Origin: Diphasiastrum complanatum | Taxonomy: Eukaryota > Streptophyta > Lycopodiopsida > Lycopodiales > Lycopodiaceae | Assembly (NCBI GenBank): GCA_029204225.1 | Contig: CM055115.1 | Span: 9,551,911-9,615,910, forward strand | Length of the DNA stretch: 64,000 nucleotides | Direction: 5' to 3' | Part shown: piece by piece, positions 34,941 to 46,174 of the stretch | How the letters are laid out: every line of letters starts with the position of its first letter | Position numbering within the stretch: position 1 is the first letter of the stretch | Notes under the pieces: generated by a model | Seen by the model: the letters and a program-made list of their open reading frames with translations, nothing else | Database searches by the model: none | Told to the model about the DNA's origin: nothing | Program-made: the position numbers and the translations under genes

Positions 34941-35850
34941 AAGAAAGAGGTACTATGAGAAACATAATATTTTTTTAAGGACTCATTCCTAGCATAAAAT
35001 CACTCTTTACATAGGATTAAAGTTACCTTAGAGAAATTCATAACATGAAAAGATAAATTATCTACATAGCCCTAAATCTTCAACGGCATGTGGGGGACAA
35101 AGAGCTCCCAGACCTGCTGCTCCCCACCATTGTGGTCACTTGGTGCAGTTGCCAATTGCAACTTCTGCACCAACTTAGCATTAATAAAATTATGCATAGA
35201 ACGGTCGTCAAACGATCATCAAAAGGAACACTCATGGGTTGGCTACCTACGAACCCACTCATACGAATGAGTTCATGAGGTCCAAAAACTACAGTGTTAA
35301 AACAACAATTCATAGAAATTGTTTCATCTTTAAAACATACATCAATGCAAGAAATAGAAGAATTATCTTGTTCCTTTAAGGAGCGGCCACCCTTTTTTCG
35401 TCTCTTTGGGCAATCCTTGGAAAGGTGCCCCTTCTCCATGTAGGAGAAACACAACCTGTTGTTTTTGGCCTTATCAAAGTCAGCTCTCTCTAACCGATGG
35501 TGCTTCTTTTTCTTCCATGAAGGGGAAGCTTTGTCAACCACTCGCTCCTTGCCCTTTTTGAATAGTAGATTGTGCATGGAGAAATGTGAAGTCCATCGAT
35601 CCAACCAGGCCAAGACCACATCTTGGTGTCTATCCTTTTTCTCTAGTAAAAAACTCCGGATTAAACATCGGGTTAAGGAGGGCTTGCTAAGATTGGGACA
35701 TAGCCCGCATTTCGGCCTCCGCCCGCTCATGTTTAGTCCGTATGTCAACAATTTGTTGCTGCAACAAATTAATTGCACACGTCATAATATCCATATCAGT
35801 CCATAGGGGACTTGGAGCTCGAGTTTCTTCCATAGGAAAAGCAGTATGTA
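34941..35850 (-). pseudogene. Gypsy-2 gag and protease
   Basis: Minus strand. A coiled-coil gag stretch (LLQQQIVDIRTKHERAEAEM near 35800-35730), a later gag ORF with a zinc knuckle whose second Cys is Tyr (CFSYMEKGHLSKDC), then a protease in another frame with MHNFINAKLVQKLQL, where the preceding active-site DSGA has become DDRS. Both knuckle and protease are therefore inactive. Confidence 0.85.
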
Positions 35851-37281
35851 GCTAGAAGGTTGAGGAAAAATGGAGAACAACAGTATCAAAACCGTTAAAA
35901 ATTGATAACTAGAGAAGGGCTCAAGAAATCAAGTAAACTTGAGCACTAACAAACTCTACAAACAACTTTGAGAATGAGGTAGAGGAAAATGAATGTACAT
36001 CCTTTATTCCCTTCCTCAAAGCTTTCCCCTCTCCTCATGCAAAAAGGACAGTTGGGACCCAATAAAGTCCCGATTTGTCCCTTCTAGGGTTTTCATACCA
36101 TGTGGGACCATAAAATGGTGCCACATGGCCCATGGACCCCAATAAATCATTAAACTTGGTTAAGTTTTGTCTCTCTCCTCCAAACTCCTACGTACTTTTC
36201 TCTACTCCTAAGCCTAGGAGATTAGCAGGTATAGAAGAGAAGGGAGAGAGCTGTAGAGATGAAGGGGGAGAGCTGTACGTTAAAAAAAGATAGCTACCAA
36301 GTTTCAACTTGGCCTCAATCTTTTAAGATTCATAAACTATTGTATTATGGTAACTTAGAATTTATTGTCTTCTTCTTAGTAAATACGATTTGAAACTCAA
36401 TGTTTGCTTTCATAAACTTTTAAAACATGGCTTTGCCAAAGGTTCCTTTGTGAGGGAAGCGTGGGGAGTGTACATTCTCCCAAGTCTCCCTTACAAATGG
36501 TCTATTCATGTTTACAATGAGTGAGGGCTGCGTGGGGAAAGACCGTTCTCCCCCTCCCTCCTTTCTTTCTTTTATTGATTTCTCTCTCTCGTACGGATCT
36601 GTAACAACCCCCCCGTACGGATCTATATAGGTCCTCCTCCCAAACCTCGAGGAACGGGGTGCGTAGGTTTACAGGCTCACACTGCAGCGAGCCTGAGGCC
36701 CATAAAATTTTTATTTTTATTATTTTTTTAATGAAAAAGGCCAGGGGAAGAAATATTCTCCCACCCGATCCGTACCACAGGCTTGCGGACTGAACAAGAC
36801 TGTTCAGACCCGCCGACGGCTTTCATCTCTTTATTTTGGTTTTTTTGTTTTTTTTTTGAAACAAAACTCAAAACAAAAAGAGTTAAAGGGGGAAGAACAA
36901 ATCAAGAAAATGAAATTCTAAACTTTAAGCATAAAGTTCAGAAGGATTTTCAAACTATTACTAGGCTATTACAAATCATTTCTAATAAAAAAAACCAAAG
37001 GTAAAGCTTAAAGTTACTATTGTGCTTTAAGCTGACCTTTTGCTTTTACATATGCAAACCAGAATTTTGAGGCTTGAATAGTAAAAAGAATTACCAATGT
37101 GAATTGCCTGTTTTAATCCATATGAACCATTCACATGCCAACCTTTTCCCAAGAAAACTTGAACAAAGGTTAAAACTAAAACGACCACATTCCATATGAA
37201 GGAATACCCAACTACATAAGCAAAAATGGAAACGTATGCACCTCGAAATGTTACAAATCCCATAAATTTTCGATCGCCTTG
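35851..37281. other. Region without recognised genes
   Basis: May include the 5' LTR of Gypsy-2, but no primer-binding site or LTR end can be fixed. Two similar GC-rich segments with GCGTGGGGA and TTCTCCC (36455-36490 and 36515-36560) repeat. Homopolymer-rich to 36870. Short ORFs without domains. Confidence 0.4.
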
Positions 37282-37425
37282 AAGGTTCCGCACACCCTAG
37301 ATGACGCACCGTATCTGCCCATCCATAGGGTCACAACCAACCCACCCCCATGCACTGGAGCTATCGACATAGTCATGCCTAGTTGAGCCTCCTATGATAA
37401 GTGGCGTCCCATACACAACTATAAA
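37282..37425 (-). mobile_element. Gypsy LTR fragment
   Basis: Matches the arm LTRs (for example 3420-3560) on the opposite strand, including the GGGGGTGGGTTGGTTGTGAC region. More diverged than the arm copies, so older. Confidence 0.8.
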
Positions 37426-37439
37426 ACTCTGTGTTTATT

Positions 37440-37800
37440 TACGCAGATTATCCATGCGACACCCAACAGTCAATTTTCCGAAATTTTGTTTGCATGGAAC
37501 ATCCACGCGTGGATTATCCACGCCAAAAAGTTTTTGAACACACCTCCGGCCAGTCCACCGGTGTTTTTCTGACATGGCGCCGAAAAATTTATGCGCGTGG
37601 ATAATCCGCACGAAATTGAATTTTGAAAATTCAATTTCGTGTTTCGGAGGGAACGTTGGCGGCCTCGAAAGGTAGTTTTCGCGTGGATAATCCACGCGTG
37701 GATTATCCACGCAGATTTCAGTTTGTTCACCGGACCGGACCGGATGTTAAAGAATTCCACGCGTGGATATCTTCTGCATGGATTATCCACGCATTTTTTT
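37440..37800. repeat. Palindromic cluster, GCGTGGAT/ATCCACGC
   Basis: About nine occurrences of a half-site ATCCACGC or its complement, several paired as 8-bp arms round one base (GCGTGGAT, A or T, ATCCACGC), as at 37679-37712. Embedded at 37609-37641 is a perfect inverted repeat with 16-bp arms (CACGAAATTGAATTTT and its complement) round a single G. The two halves of the block are themselves partly reverse-complementary. Confidence 0.85.
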
Positions 37801-37992
37801 TTTTGCATGTTGATAATGACATGAAATTATTTAAATAAATATATTTCTAAATTGAATTACATTATGATGAGGTTATACATACTTTTCTAAAGTGAATTAT
37901 ATTACGATGAGGTTTTTTTTTTTTTTTTGCATGTTGATAATGAAATGGAATTAGATGAATAAATATTTTTCTAAAGTGAATTATATCATGAT
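37800..37992. repeat. Tandem duplication, period about 125 bp
   Basis: GCATGTTGATAATG followed by an AT-rich stretch with TTTCTAAAGTGAATTATAT occurs twice (37804 and 37928), separated by a poly-T run. Confidence 0.7.
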
Positions 37993-38475
37993 GTTCCTAG
38001 ATGATTGAGATTTTTGATGAGGTAGGCCACCTACTTTTGTAAGACAGTTGACTCGAGCTACCAAGAGGGTAATTATGCATGATCTAAGCCTTTGATAGCC
38101 AGGGGTTTAGGGTCTACCCCTAATGGCACTCTATCTAATCTCATATCCGAGATCATTTGATATGGATTGAGAGCTCATTTTGTACATACTTTGAGAGATT
38201 ATCAAGAGATGGTGATTTTGGCAAGTTTGCTCTTTAATGAGGAATTGATGAATGATGAATGTGATATTTTTTGTGCCTAATGAATAGATCTGAATCTAGG
38301 GATGTGAAGATCAATTATTTCTAGTTTTATTGTGGTGTTCGAAAGCTCTTGCCAATTAGATGCAAAATAGGTTGAATTGCATGCTAGTTTTCTATCTATT
38401 AGATGTAAGTGAAACCTTTGATGCTTTTTCAATGTTTTAGTATCCAAATGAGGTTCATAACCTCTGATTTTAACA

Positions 38476-38489
38476 TGGTATCAGAGCCC
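38476..38489 (+). promoter_or_regulatory. Primer-binding site of an LTR element
   Basis: TGGTATCAGAGCCC preceded by an LTR-like end (GATTTTAACA). A possible LTR reaches back to about 37993 (TGTTCCTAGATG), but there is no partner copy. No coding sequence follows, so only a remnant or a non-autonomous element is present. Confidence 0.55.
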
Positions 38490-39975
38490 AAATGCAATTA
38501 CAAGTTGATGATTGTTTAATTTTTATTGCCCTTATTACTACCTTAAGTTTGATGATGTTCCTTCAAGTGTGAATGAAACTGTAGGAACAAAAGAGTGATT
38601 TGATGTAATGAAAAGTGAGTATATGATGCATTGTTTGAGATACTTGTAAAACTATTGATCTTCCATCAAATATGTTTACATATCCCCTGCTCCAGAGGAT
38701 CTGTTTACTACGTTTCTTTTACTTGCTTTTTCTTCAGAATCGTTTCTGCCTGTTACCAGGCTTCATGGCATTCATTAGACGTATTCTTGATTTAACAATA
38801 CCAAACCAGACAGAAGGGAACAGATTCTCATTGTAGTATAGCTTTTTGTCCTGCCTGTCAGAGGACTACTCAAGGTCGTCTCTCTTGAATGCACTTACAT
38901 TCTAACAGGGATGCAAGCCAAGAACGCTCATTCAAATATCAACATGCAGCCCAAATGAACATTCAGTAGTTTCTACAACTATCTACACTTAAAACAGACT
39001 GAATCAGAGCCTGTATTCTACTAACACTGAGCTACACTTGCATAAACTGACAAAATAAGAAACAAAACTAATCTACAGCATGTTAGAAGTCCAAGAATCA
39101 AGATACCAACTAGTCTTTTGATTCTTGGACATCCCAAGAACATCAAAAACTAGAATGTTAGAGAATATGCAAGATTTACACCACAGCTCCAGCCTATTTA
39201 GTTTACCTGAATGCTGATTCCTACATTAATCCACAAGAAAACAAGAAATCTAATCCACTCTACGAAAGCAGCAAATCTAATCCACTCTACAGTCCACAAC
39301 CACACACAATGAACGGAAGGGCATGATCATAGGGGCATCACTCAAGAAAACCATCATGATCAAGGAGCTCAATGGATGCATCTAACTCGTGGAGGCTCTT
39401 CTCATTTCAGCATGGAGTTGATACAATTCTCAAAAAGCTCCTCTACGCAAAGAGGGAGTCTCTTAAATAAGCAAGAGAGCTTATTAGGTGGCATCCTAGT
39501 GGAATTTCCACATTTCACAAATTACAAGTGGAATAATGCTCTCCACTAGTGGTCACCATCAAAAGGTGGCTCACTCTACTTTCTATAAGAGGGGTCTACT
39601 TGCATTTATTACATTTGCCTAGAAATACTAGTTCCTACATGGTCATTCCATCTTCCGGGATTCACCATGAGGCTTACACAGTTCTTGCATGTCTTTCCTA
39701 GCTAGTATTCCTCGGCTCTCATACTCGGCTCTCAATCTTCATTAGTCTCATCTTCTTAGAAACCTCCTCGGTCTAAGGTGAGAGGTGCTCTTGAGTTACT
39801 ATGTCCGAGTATCTTGGGGATTCGGCAGAATCAGCCAACATCATCCCACCCCTAATGTGTTGCAGGACCCACTGCAACTCATATTGGACGATGTCGCTCC
39901 GCTTTGCATTGGCATCTTCGATCGTCACTTGGAAAAGCATAGATCCTCGTTCACTTTCATAAAACCAACTGCTTA
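38490..39975. other. Region without recognised genes
   Basis: No protein domain found. A 13-bp-arm hairpin (GTCCAAGAATCAA, 39089-39101; complement 39118-39130) is the only clear structure. Confidence 0.4.
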
Positions 39976-40416
39976 TTGTCGCCAGTCTTTATCACAAAAA
40001 CTATTTTTTTAATGCATTGTCGTAGTTTAACCAGAATGTCTTATTGCTGCAATTGGTTGACATTCTCAAAATTGGAGAGCTCTCAGCAGCTTCACAACTT
40101 GCATGCTCGAGTGCTTTCCATGTGTCTCCTTGTTTTGTCACTTGTATCTGCCATTGACGGTTTCATCTTTGGTTTCTTGGAAAATTCTATCTTCTGGGAG
40201 ATCTGTATCATCCATTTTCTTCTAGGTGTTTCCGTGGTTCTTCTCTTAGTCGAAGTTCCAATCTTAAGAAAAATCTTCGATCTGGTAGGTTGCACAAACT
40301 TTGGTTATCAGTCTCAAGGGGATGGACTCATCATCAAGAAATTGGTGGTAGGAACAAATTTGGATGACGGTTTGATAACGATTAGGAAACATGATGAAGG
40401 CTTAGTGGAAGGGTGA
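39976..40416 (+). CDS. Hypothetical ORF with two hydrophobic segments
   Basis: 146 codons. Two hydrophobic stretches (VLSMCLLVLSLVSAIDGFIF and IHFLLGVSVVLLLVEVPIL) could be membrane segments. No family recognised. It sits among retroelement debris, so chance openness is quite possible. Confidence 0.2.
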   Translation: MSPVFITKTIFLMHCRSLTRMSYCCNWLTFSKLESSQQLHNLHARVLSMCLLVLSLVSAIDGFIFGFLENSIFWEICIIHFLLGVSVVLLLVEVPILRKIFDLVGCTNFGYQSQGDGLIIKKLVVGTNLDDGLITIRKHDEGLVEG

Positions 40417-40559
40417 AGGAACTAATAGTTCTACAGTTGCAGCCTTGGACCCTTGCAATGTCGAGCTTTGACCACCACTTGCTAGGTGAGGAGCTTGCTT
40501 TATTTGCAGGTTCACAGTTGTCTTCATCTTTCATTTTTTTCTGCAGCTCTTTCTTTTGA

Positions 40560-41270
40560 TTCGTTACTTTTGGATCTCTTTGGGCTTCATAAGAGGGGAT
40601 TCAACTATCATTGCTCCAGAGAGTTTCTTTTGATCAAGACTGATCTGACTCAACTATTGCTTAAGTTTTGTCCTTTCATCCTCAGCTTCTTGAATCTTTC
40701 TCTTTATTTCTTCTAGCTGCTTCGCCTGCTTCTTAGGTCTTCTTTTGGATGATCAACCATTGTAGGTGGTGGTTAGTCTTTGCAAGACATTTGCAATGAT
40801 CTTTTGGCCGCTTTGGTAAGACTATCAAAACTGGGGATTTCTTAGAAGAATAGTAAACTGATGATAAACAAACAGATGGAAGGAAGGTGGTGGTGACAAC
40901 GGTAGATGGTGTGGACGATAGACATGAGAATGGGCGCATAAGTATGGCAAGAGGTTGGTTGAAGAAGGAGACTGATTTTCCAATGCTTGTGTTTCCCTTT
41001 CTGAAGATCTCGTCATGAATGAGGTACTTTTTCGGATTGAGTCTCTTTGGATTACCCATCTGCCTTCTTTAGCCTTGTCCACTTGTGACCTTGGTTGTCG
41101 ATCTTGCTGGGTGTTGTTGCTGGCAATGTGGCTGCTCCAGTGGATCCAAGCAGATCCACTCTCTCTCCCCCCAAAAATCGGTTGGTGGGGATGTTGGTAC
41201 TGGTAACTGGTCATGCTCAGGAATGGATCGGCGTGTGCAACACATAGTTGAAAACACGTTGAAGATGTGA
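40560..41270 (-). pseudogene. Broken coiled-coil coding remnant
   Basis: Minus strand at about 40738-40560 reads a Lys/Glu-rich coiled coil (KKQAKQLEEIKRKIQEAEDE) with an internal TAG, then SLDQKKLSGAMIVESPLMKP and a stop. The upstream minus-strand sequence (41214-40733) is Ser/Pro/His-rich and in other frames. It may be a retroelement gag remnant; not identified. Confidence 0.35.
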
Positions 41271-41319
41271 CTGGTCTAAAGATGGAACAAATTTTAGCTA
41301 AATTTGTTTCGATCTTGTT

Positions 41320-41484
41320 GTAGTTGACTGGAGTCTCCTCTTAGATGATTTTCATCATCACTCTCACTTTCAAAAATTATTTCATCATCCTAGCTATTAG
41401 AATTTCTATTCTCAACATCTATGGAAGTGGGTGCTTCAAGTATAGTTTGACGATTTACTACATCTCTAGGTAGCTCAATCTCAT
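41320..41484 (-). pseudogene. Copia integrase-RT linker fragment
   Basis: The minus strand reads ELPRDVVNRQTILEAPTSID, followed by a very acidic stretch, typical of the linker between copia integrase and RT. It belongs to another copia element, opposite in direction to the adjoining Copia-2. Confidence 0.45.
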
Positions 41485-43863
41485 AGTTAAAATGATGACC
41501 TTTATTGATGATATGTCACGTAAGATGTGGATCTACTTCTTGAAGAAGAAATCAGATGCATTTGATAACTTCAAGAGCTTCAAAGCATTGGTTGAAAATC
41601 AGACAGGTAGGAAGATCAAAGTCCTAAGATCAGGTAGTGGAGTGAGTACAAGTCTAATGACTTCTATGATCTTTGTGATCAATGTGGGATTAAAAGACAA
41701 TTTACGCAAGCTCATACTCCTGCTCTCAATGGTGTAGCTTAGCGCAAGAATCGTACGATTGTGAAAAGTGCCAGATCTATGCTAGCTGAGACGAAACTAC
41801 CAAAAGATTTTTGGTCAGAAGCATTAGATGTTTTGATCCAGTGGAAATCAAAATCCATATAAGCCGTGATGTTATCTTTGATAAATCCAAGATGTATGAA
41901 GATGAGGATGCTGAGAAGATAGACACATCCACTGGGAAAGATGGTATAGTTAGGATACCGCCTGATGATGATCCATTCATTGACCTTCCGAGTGATGAAC
42001 ATGAGGATACATCTCAAGATACTACTACTCAGCCTCAAGAGACAGGTTGGAGAGGTAGGGACAAACCTTTTGGTGCAAGAAGGATTGAAGTTGTAGGTGA
42101 CAAACACAAGGAGAAGGATTTACCGTGGGATACATTTTCACCGGGAAGCCGATCACCTAACAAGAAGCTCCCTAAGTGGTTTGAGAGATTGTTGGAGAGC
42201 CGCGACATAGATGACTTTCCAGGATCATCTAACTAGGGAGAGCTACGAAGATCAACAAGAGAGAAGACTCAACCTGAAAGGTATGAAGCAAATTATGCTC
42301 TCTTATCTAGCGGTATTCAAAGCAAAGAACCTTCGACTTATGGTGAAGCGAAGGATGATGACATTTGGATCAAGGCCATGGGAGAGGAGATGGAGTCAAT
42401 TGCTAAGCAACACATGGGACTTAGTAGAACCACCAGTTGGCAAGAAACCCATTGGTTGCAAATGGGTATACAGGAGTAAGTATCATGCAGATGGAAGTAT
42501 AGCATAGCACAAGGCAAGATTGGTGATCAAAGGGTACGCACAAAATAAAGGCATCGACTATGAGGAGACCTTTGTGCCGGTTTGTAAGTGGAATACTCTA
42601 CGTCTACTTGTTGCTTAAGCTTCAAATTTTGGTTAGCCTTTGCATCAGATGGATGTGAAATCTGCTTTTCTAAATGGTGAGTTAGAAGAAAAAGTGTTCA
42701 TGGATCAACCTGAAGGCTTTGTAGCAAAGGGACAGGAAAATAAAGTATGTCGCTTGAAGAATATAAAGCGCTTTATGGTCTTAAACAAGCACCACGTGCA
42801 TGGTATAGCAGGATTGATGCCTACTTTCATTCAAAGGGGGTGGTGAGACCACATTCTGATCCAAATCTATATGTCTTATGCTTTGATGGTATGGTTGCTT
42901 TGATTGCTCTTTATGTTGATGACTTGATTATTACGGGAAATAATCAAGAGATGATAGACATGATCAAGAAAGACCTCATGGAACAATTCGAGATGACAGA
43001 TCTCAGCCTGATGCATTACTGCCTTGGAGTAGAGGTGTGGCAAAAAGGACACAAAGTGGGTTTAACACACGTAAAGTATGTCAAAGAGTTGCTACACAGG
43101 TTTAGGTTGCAGGATTGCAAACCAGTAAACACTCCTATTGAACCAGGTAAAAAACTTTCTAAGCTTGATGAGTCACAGTCATTTGATGCTACGCTATATA
43201 GACAGTTAGTAGGGAGCTTGATTTACCTTACCATGAGTAGACCAGATATATGCTATGTTGTTGGCATTGTAAGTCAGTTTATGGCAGCACCTACGGAAAC
43301 GCATTGGAAGGCAGCTAAACGCATTTTGCGTTATGTGAAAGGCACTTCAGAGCATGGCTTGATTTACAAGAAGCATGATGGTTTACCTGAGTTGTTTGGC
43401 TATGCGGATGTGGATTGGGGAGGTGACTATGATGATCGTAGATCCACCACAGGGTATGTATTCCAGTTTTGTGGTAGTTGCTTTTCCTGGTCTAGTAAGA
43501 AGCAAAGTACAATTGCTCTTTCCACCACAGAAGCAGAGTATAAGGCAATGTGTAGTGCAGCACATGAAGCTATATGGTTGAGACAAATCTTGGAAAAAAT
43601 TGGCATGAAGCAGCAAAATCCCACGACTTTACATAGCGACAGTCAGAGTGGCATTCAGCTAGCAAACAATCCAATGTTCCATGCGAGAACTAAACACATT
43701 GAGATTCAGTATCACTTTATACGTGAGAGACTGTTGAGTCATGAAATTCATGTTTGTTTATTGTAGCACAGAAGAACAACTAGCTGATATTTTCACTAAG
43801 CCACTTACTAGAGAAAAGCTTGATAAGTTTAGATCAAAGCTTTCTGTACTTAAAGTTTTTTGA
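41485..43863 (+). pseudogene. Copia-2 integrase end, RT and RNase H
   Basis: Plus strand. Integrase pieces (FIDDMSRKMWIYFLKKKSDAF; SARSMLAETKLPKDFW in another frame), a deletion into the linker ORF (41811-42236), RT fingers (WDLVEPPVGKKPIGCKWVYR, MDVKSAFLNGELEEKVFMDQ) with stops, then an open 339-codon stretch (42747-43766) with ALYGLKQAPRAWYSRID, the catalytic LYVDDLIITG (YVDD at residues 56-59), and RNase H (STTEAEYKAM, TLHSDSQSGIQLANNP, TKHIEIQYHFIRE). One frameshift near 43750 separates the last codons (EEQLADIFTKPLTREKLDKF). RT and RNase H motifs are intact; the element is young but broken upstream. Confidence 0.93.
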
Positions 43864-43917
43864 CTTTAAAGCTATCTATATGACTGTATAAAAAGTAGAC
43901 TCTACTTTCAGGGAGAG

Positions 43918-44190
43918 AGTTAGAATTGAAGTAGAATCACTGTGTTACTGTACTGTGGGTCCTATCAATGGATAAGGATCAATTGGCCTCGCCACGAGGC
44001 AAGCCGACGGGACACGCATCCCGCCAACGGCAACCTGGGTCATGCATGGGTTGCCTGAGTGAACAACTATATGGACAGTGTAATTTCATTTTGAGAAATA
44101 CAGTTGCTATGTGAGCTTGCTATGGAGAGTGTTTCTGTCTGTGTTACTATGCAGCATGATCTGTGTTCCTGTGCAAAGCAAATTCTAAGT
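43918..44190 (+). mobile_element. Copia-2 3' LTR
   Basis: 273 bp from AGTTAGAATT to AATTCTAAGT, preceded by the polypurine tract TTCAGGGAGAG. Followed by CTTTG (44191-44195), the target duplication. About 34 bp longer than the 5' LTR at 15811-16049, mainly around 43972-44000. Confidence 0.85.
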
Positions 44191-44570
44191 CTTTGTGCTG
44201 ATCATCCTCAATATATCAGACACTCAAATCGGCCATGTGTATGAAGCTCAGATCTCCAAGGAAGTCTGGGACATCTTGAGCACTCTGTACGATGTGTGCG
44301 ACGTAGCTTCCAAGCTACATCTAAGAAAGATCATTTTCTCCCTCATGATGACCAACGAAGATTCCCTACAGAGTCACATCAACCAATTCAAGAACCTGTT
44401 GAAGCAAATGGCCACTGTTGGATATGTCGTAGATGATCAAGATGCAGTAATGACACTGCTTTCAAGCTTTCCAAGCTCATACGACAGCTGGGTGATGATC
44501 ATCATGACACACCCTAAACTGACTCTTTCAACAGTCATGACAATGTTGTTGCAGGTAGAGACTACGGCAC
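44191..44570 (+). pseudogene. Copia-1 gag 3' part, copy E
   Basis: Begins at the Copia-2 target site and reads QIGHVYEAQISKEVWDILST to SSYDSWVMIIMTHPKLTLST. Unlike A, B and C it lacks the shared TAG after the MTMLL motif (it reads CAG there), then diverges. It carries the same Copia-2 junction as block B. Confidence 0.88.
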
Positions 44571-45056
44571 TCCATGGTAGATTTGAAATGACAGTAGTAG
44601 AAGTTATCTGATATGGAGGTTCAGCTCCATGATAGAGATGATAAATGTAACAAACTTCAAGAGGAAGCCGAAATTCTATTAGTGAGCTGCTTGAAGCAAG
44701 GAACACACCACCATCATGGGGACTACACCAACGACTGATAGAACCACACAACCACAACAACAAACTGGGGGATTTTTAAAAGGAGATCAAACTTGGATTC
44801 CCATAATGCGGCAACCTAGTGTTAAGCGGACAAGAACTGTTGGATTTCTATCCTCTCCATCCCTATTCATTAAGCTATTCTAAATCCATGTGGGACACAA
44901 AAATACCAGTGGTTATTGCAGTATATCAAAATACGAAATGATAACAACCAAGAAAACACCATTATCTTTAGTATATGGGATGTACCTCATATTGCCTATT
45001 CAATTTGACGTGCCCATATATCGAATTCAGGAATTCAAAGGAGACATCTCCAATAA
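44571..45056. other. Spacer, nothing recognised
   Basis: Short ORFs only (for example 44890-45093). No LTR signal or repeat seen. Confidence 0.4.
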
Positions 45057-45312
45057 GGTAATAAATGAAAGACTTCACATGATATCGCTTTAGAATATTT
45101 GAGACAAAAGGATCCGGCTTTTTTAAATAATTGTAGCCAAACCTTCAAAATAGATCATTACTTAAGGTTTTTTGTAACATCCAATGATAAGATGTTGAAT
45201 GTCCAAAAATACTCATAGAAAAGTTGAATAGAGCTGCTAGTTGATTTCTATTATCCATTACTATGGATGATATACATAAAATAGGAAGATAAATAGAGTG
45301 AATAGTTTGAAG
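45057..45312. repeat. 250-bp dispersed repeat, copy 3
   Basis: Matches 61816-62073 in direct orientation, including GGTAATAAATGAAAGACTTC at the left edge, with a few per cent change. Confidence 0.85.
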
Positions 45313-45834
45313 GTTTGAAAGAATATATTCGTAGTCGTGAGAATCATTTGACAGATACGATTTGGATCGCTTATAAAAGAGATGATGTGGTTAAATTTAT
45401 AGCCAAAACCTTATATAATGTGCAACTGTTATATGGAAGACTCGAGTACTGGTCACTTACGAAAAAGATGTACCCTCAAGAAGAAAAGTTCTGCTGCATC
45501 AAGTGATTGTTCTGATGCAATTCATGTTATAACTTTGTTCACATACAAACTGAAGCAGCTAGGACAGTGACAAGCAAAGATGTACCCCATAAAAACAATT
45601 AATGATCGATGCAACAATAGAGACTGGTCATTTCTTTTTCAACGTCGAGTGCAAATTTTTGTATAGATTACAACAACGATGTTGTGTCCATTTGCGCAGT
45701 CCCAAATTTTCATATTCAAACTTTAATAGATTTTTGGAAGGAGCACATTACAACAATTCATCTAGATTTGGAGGACTTGCTTAATCTGAGGATGAGGACA
45801 TGTGATAAAAAGAATGAGCTTAGAATAGGTTAAG
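45313..45834 (+). repeat. Copia-1 5' flank segment (arm C)
   Basis: Non-coding or long dead. Matches 16500-17039 and, from 45697, arm A 12827-12965. Ends at the LTR start. Confidence 0.7.
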
Positions 45835-46070
45835 TGTATTCCGATACCAGGTCAAAGATCAAATCGATCCATGGTCGATTTTCATTTCGACCTAGAGTCC
45901 ATATGTTATTATGATCCTTTTCAAAAGTGGTTATGGAACTTAAGATGACTATTTCATATTTAGAACAACTACTAGGCTATATAAAGAGCATTTGTTCTCG
46001 CATATTTCTTTGAAATGGAATGAAGTGAAGTTAGTGAGTTAGTCTATTTTCATTCTCAATTCACTGATAG
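45835..46070 (+). mobile_element. Copia-1 5' LTR (arm C)
   Basis: Starts TGTATTCCGATACC at 45835, TATA-like GGCTATATAAAG near 45977-45988, end placed approximately. A truncated partner follows RT at 56525-56640. Confidence 0.75.
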
Positions 46071-46174
46071 TTATTACTATCGCTTAGACTAATATCCACC
46101 TGGATTTCCAAGGGAAAGCCAGTCCTATCATGGACAAGCTTGATGGAGCCAATCACCATCTATAGAAATTTAAG

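Noticed and set aside
37435-37838. ORFs on both strands with repeated VDNPR-type motifs
   Set aside because: The peptide repeats are translations of the palindromic ATCCACGC motif on each strand, not protein.
40733-41270. Several Ser/Pro/His-rich ORFs in three frames
   Set aside because: Low-complexity composition, no conserved domain, mutually overlapping.
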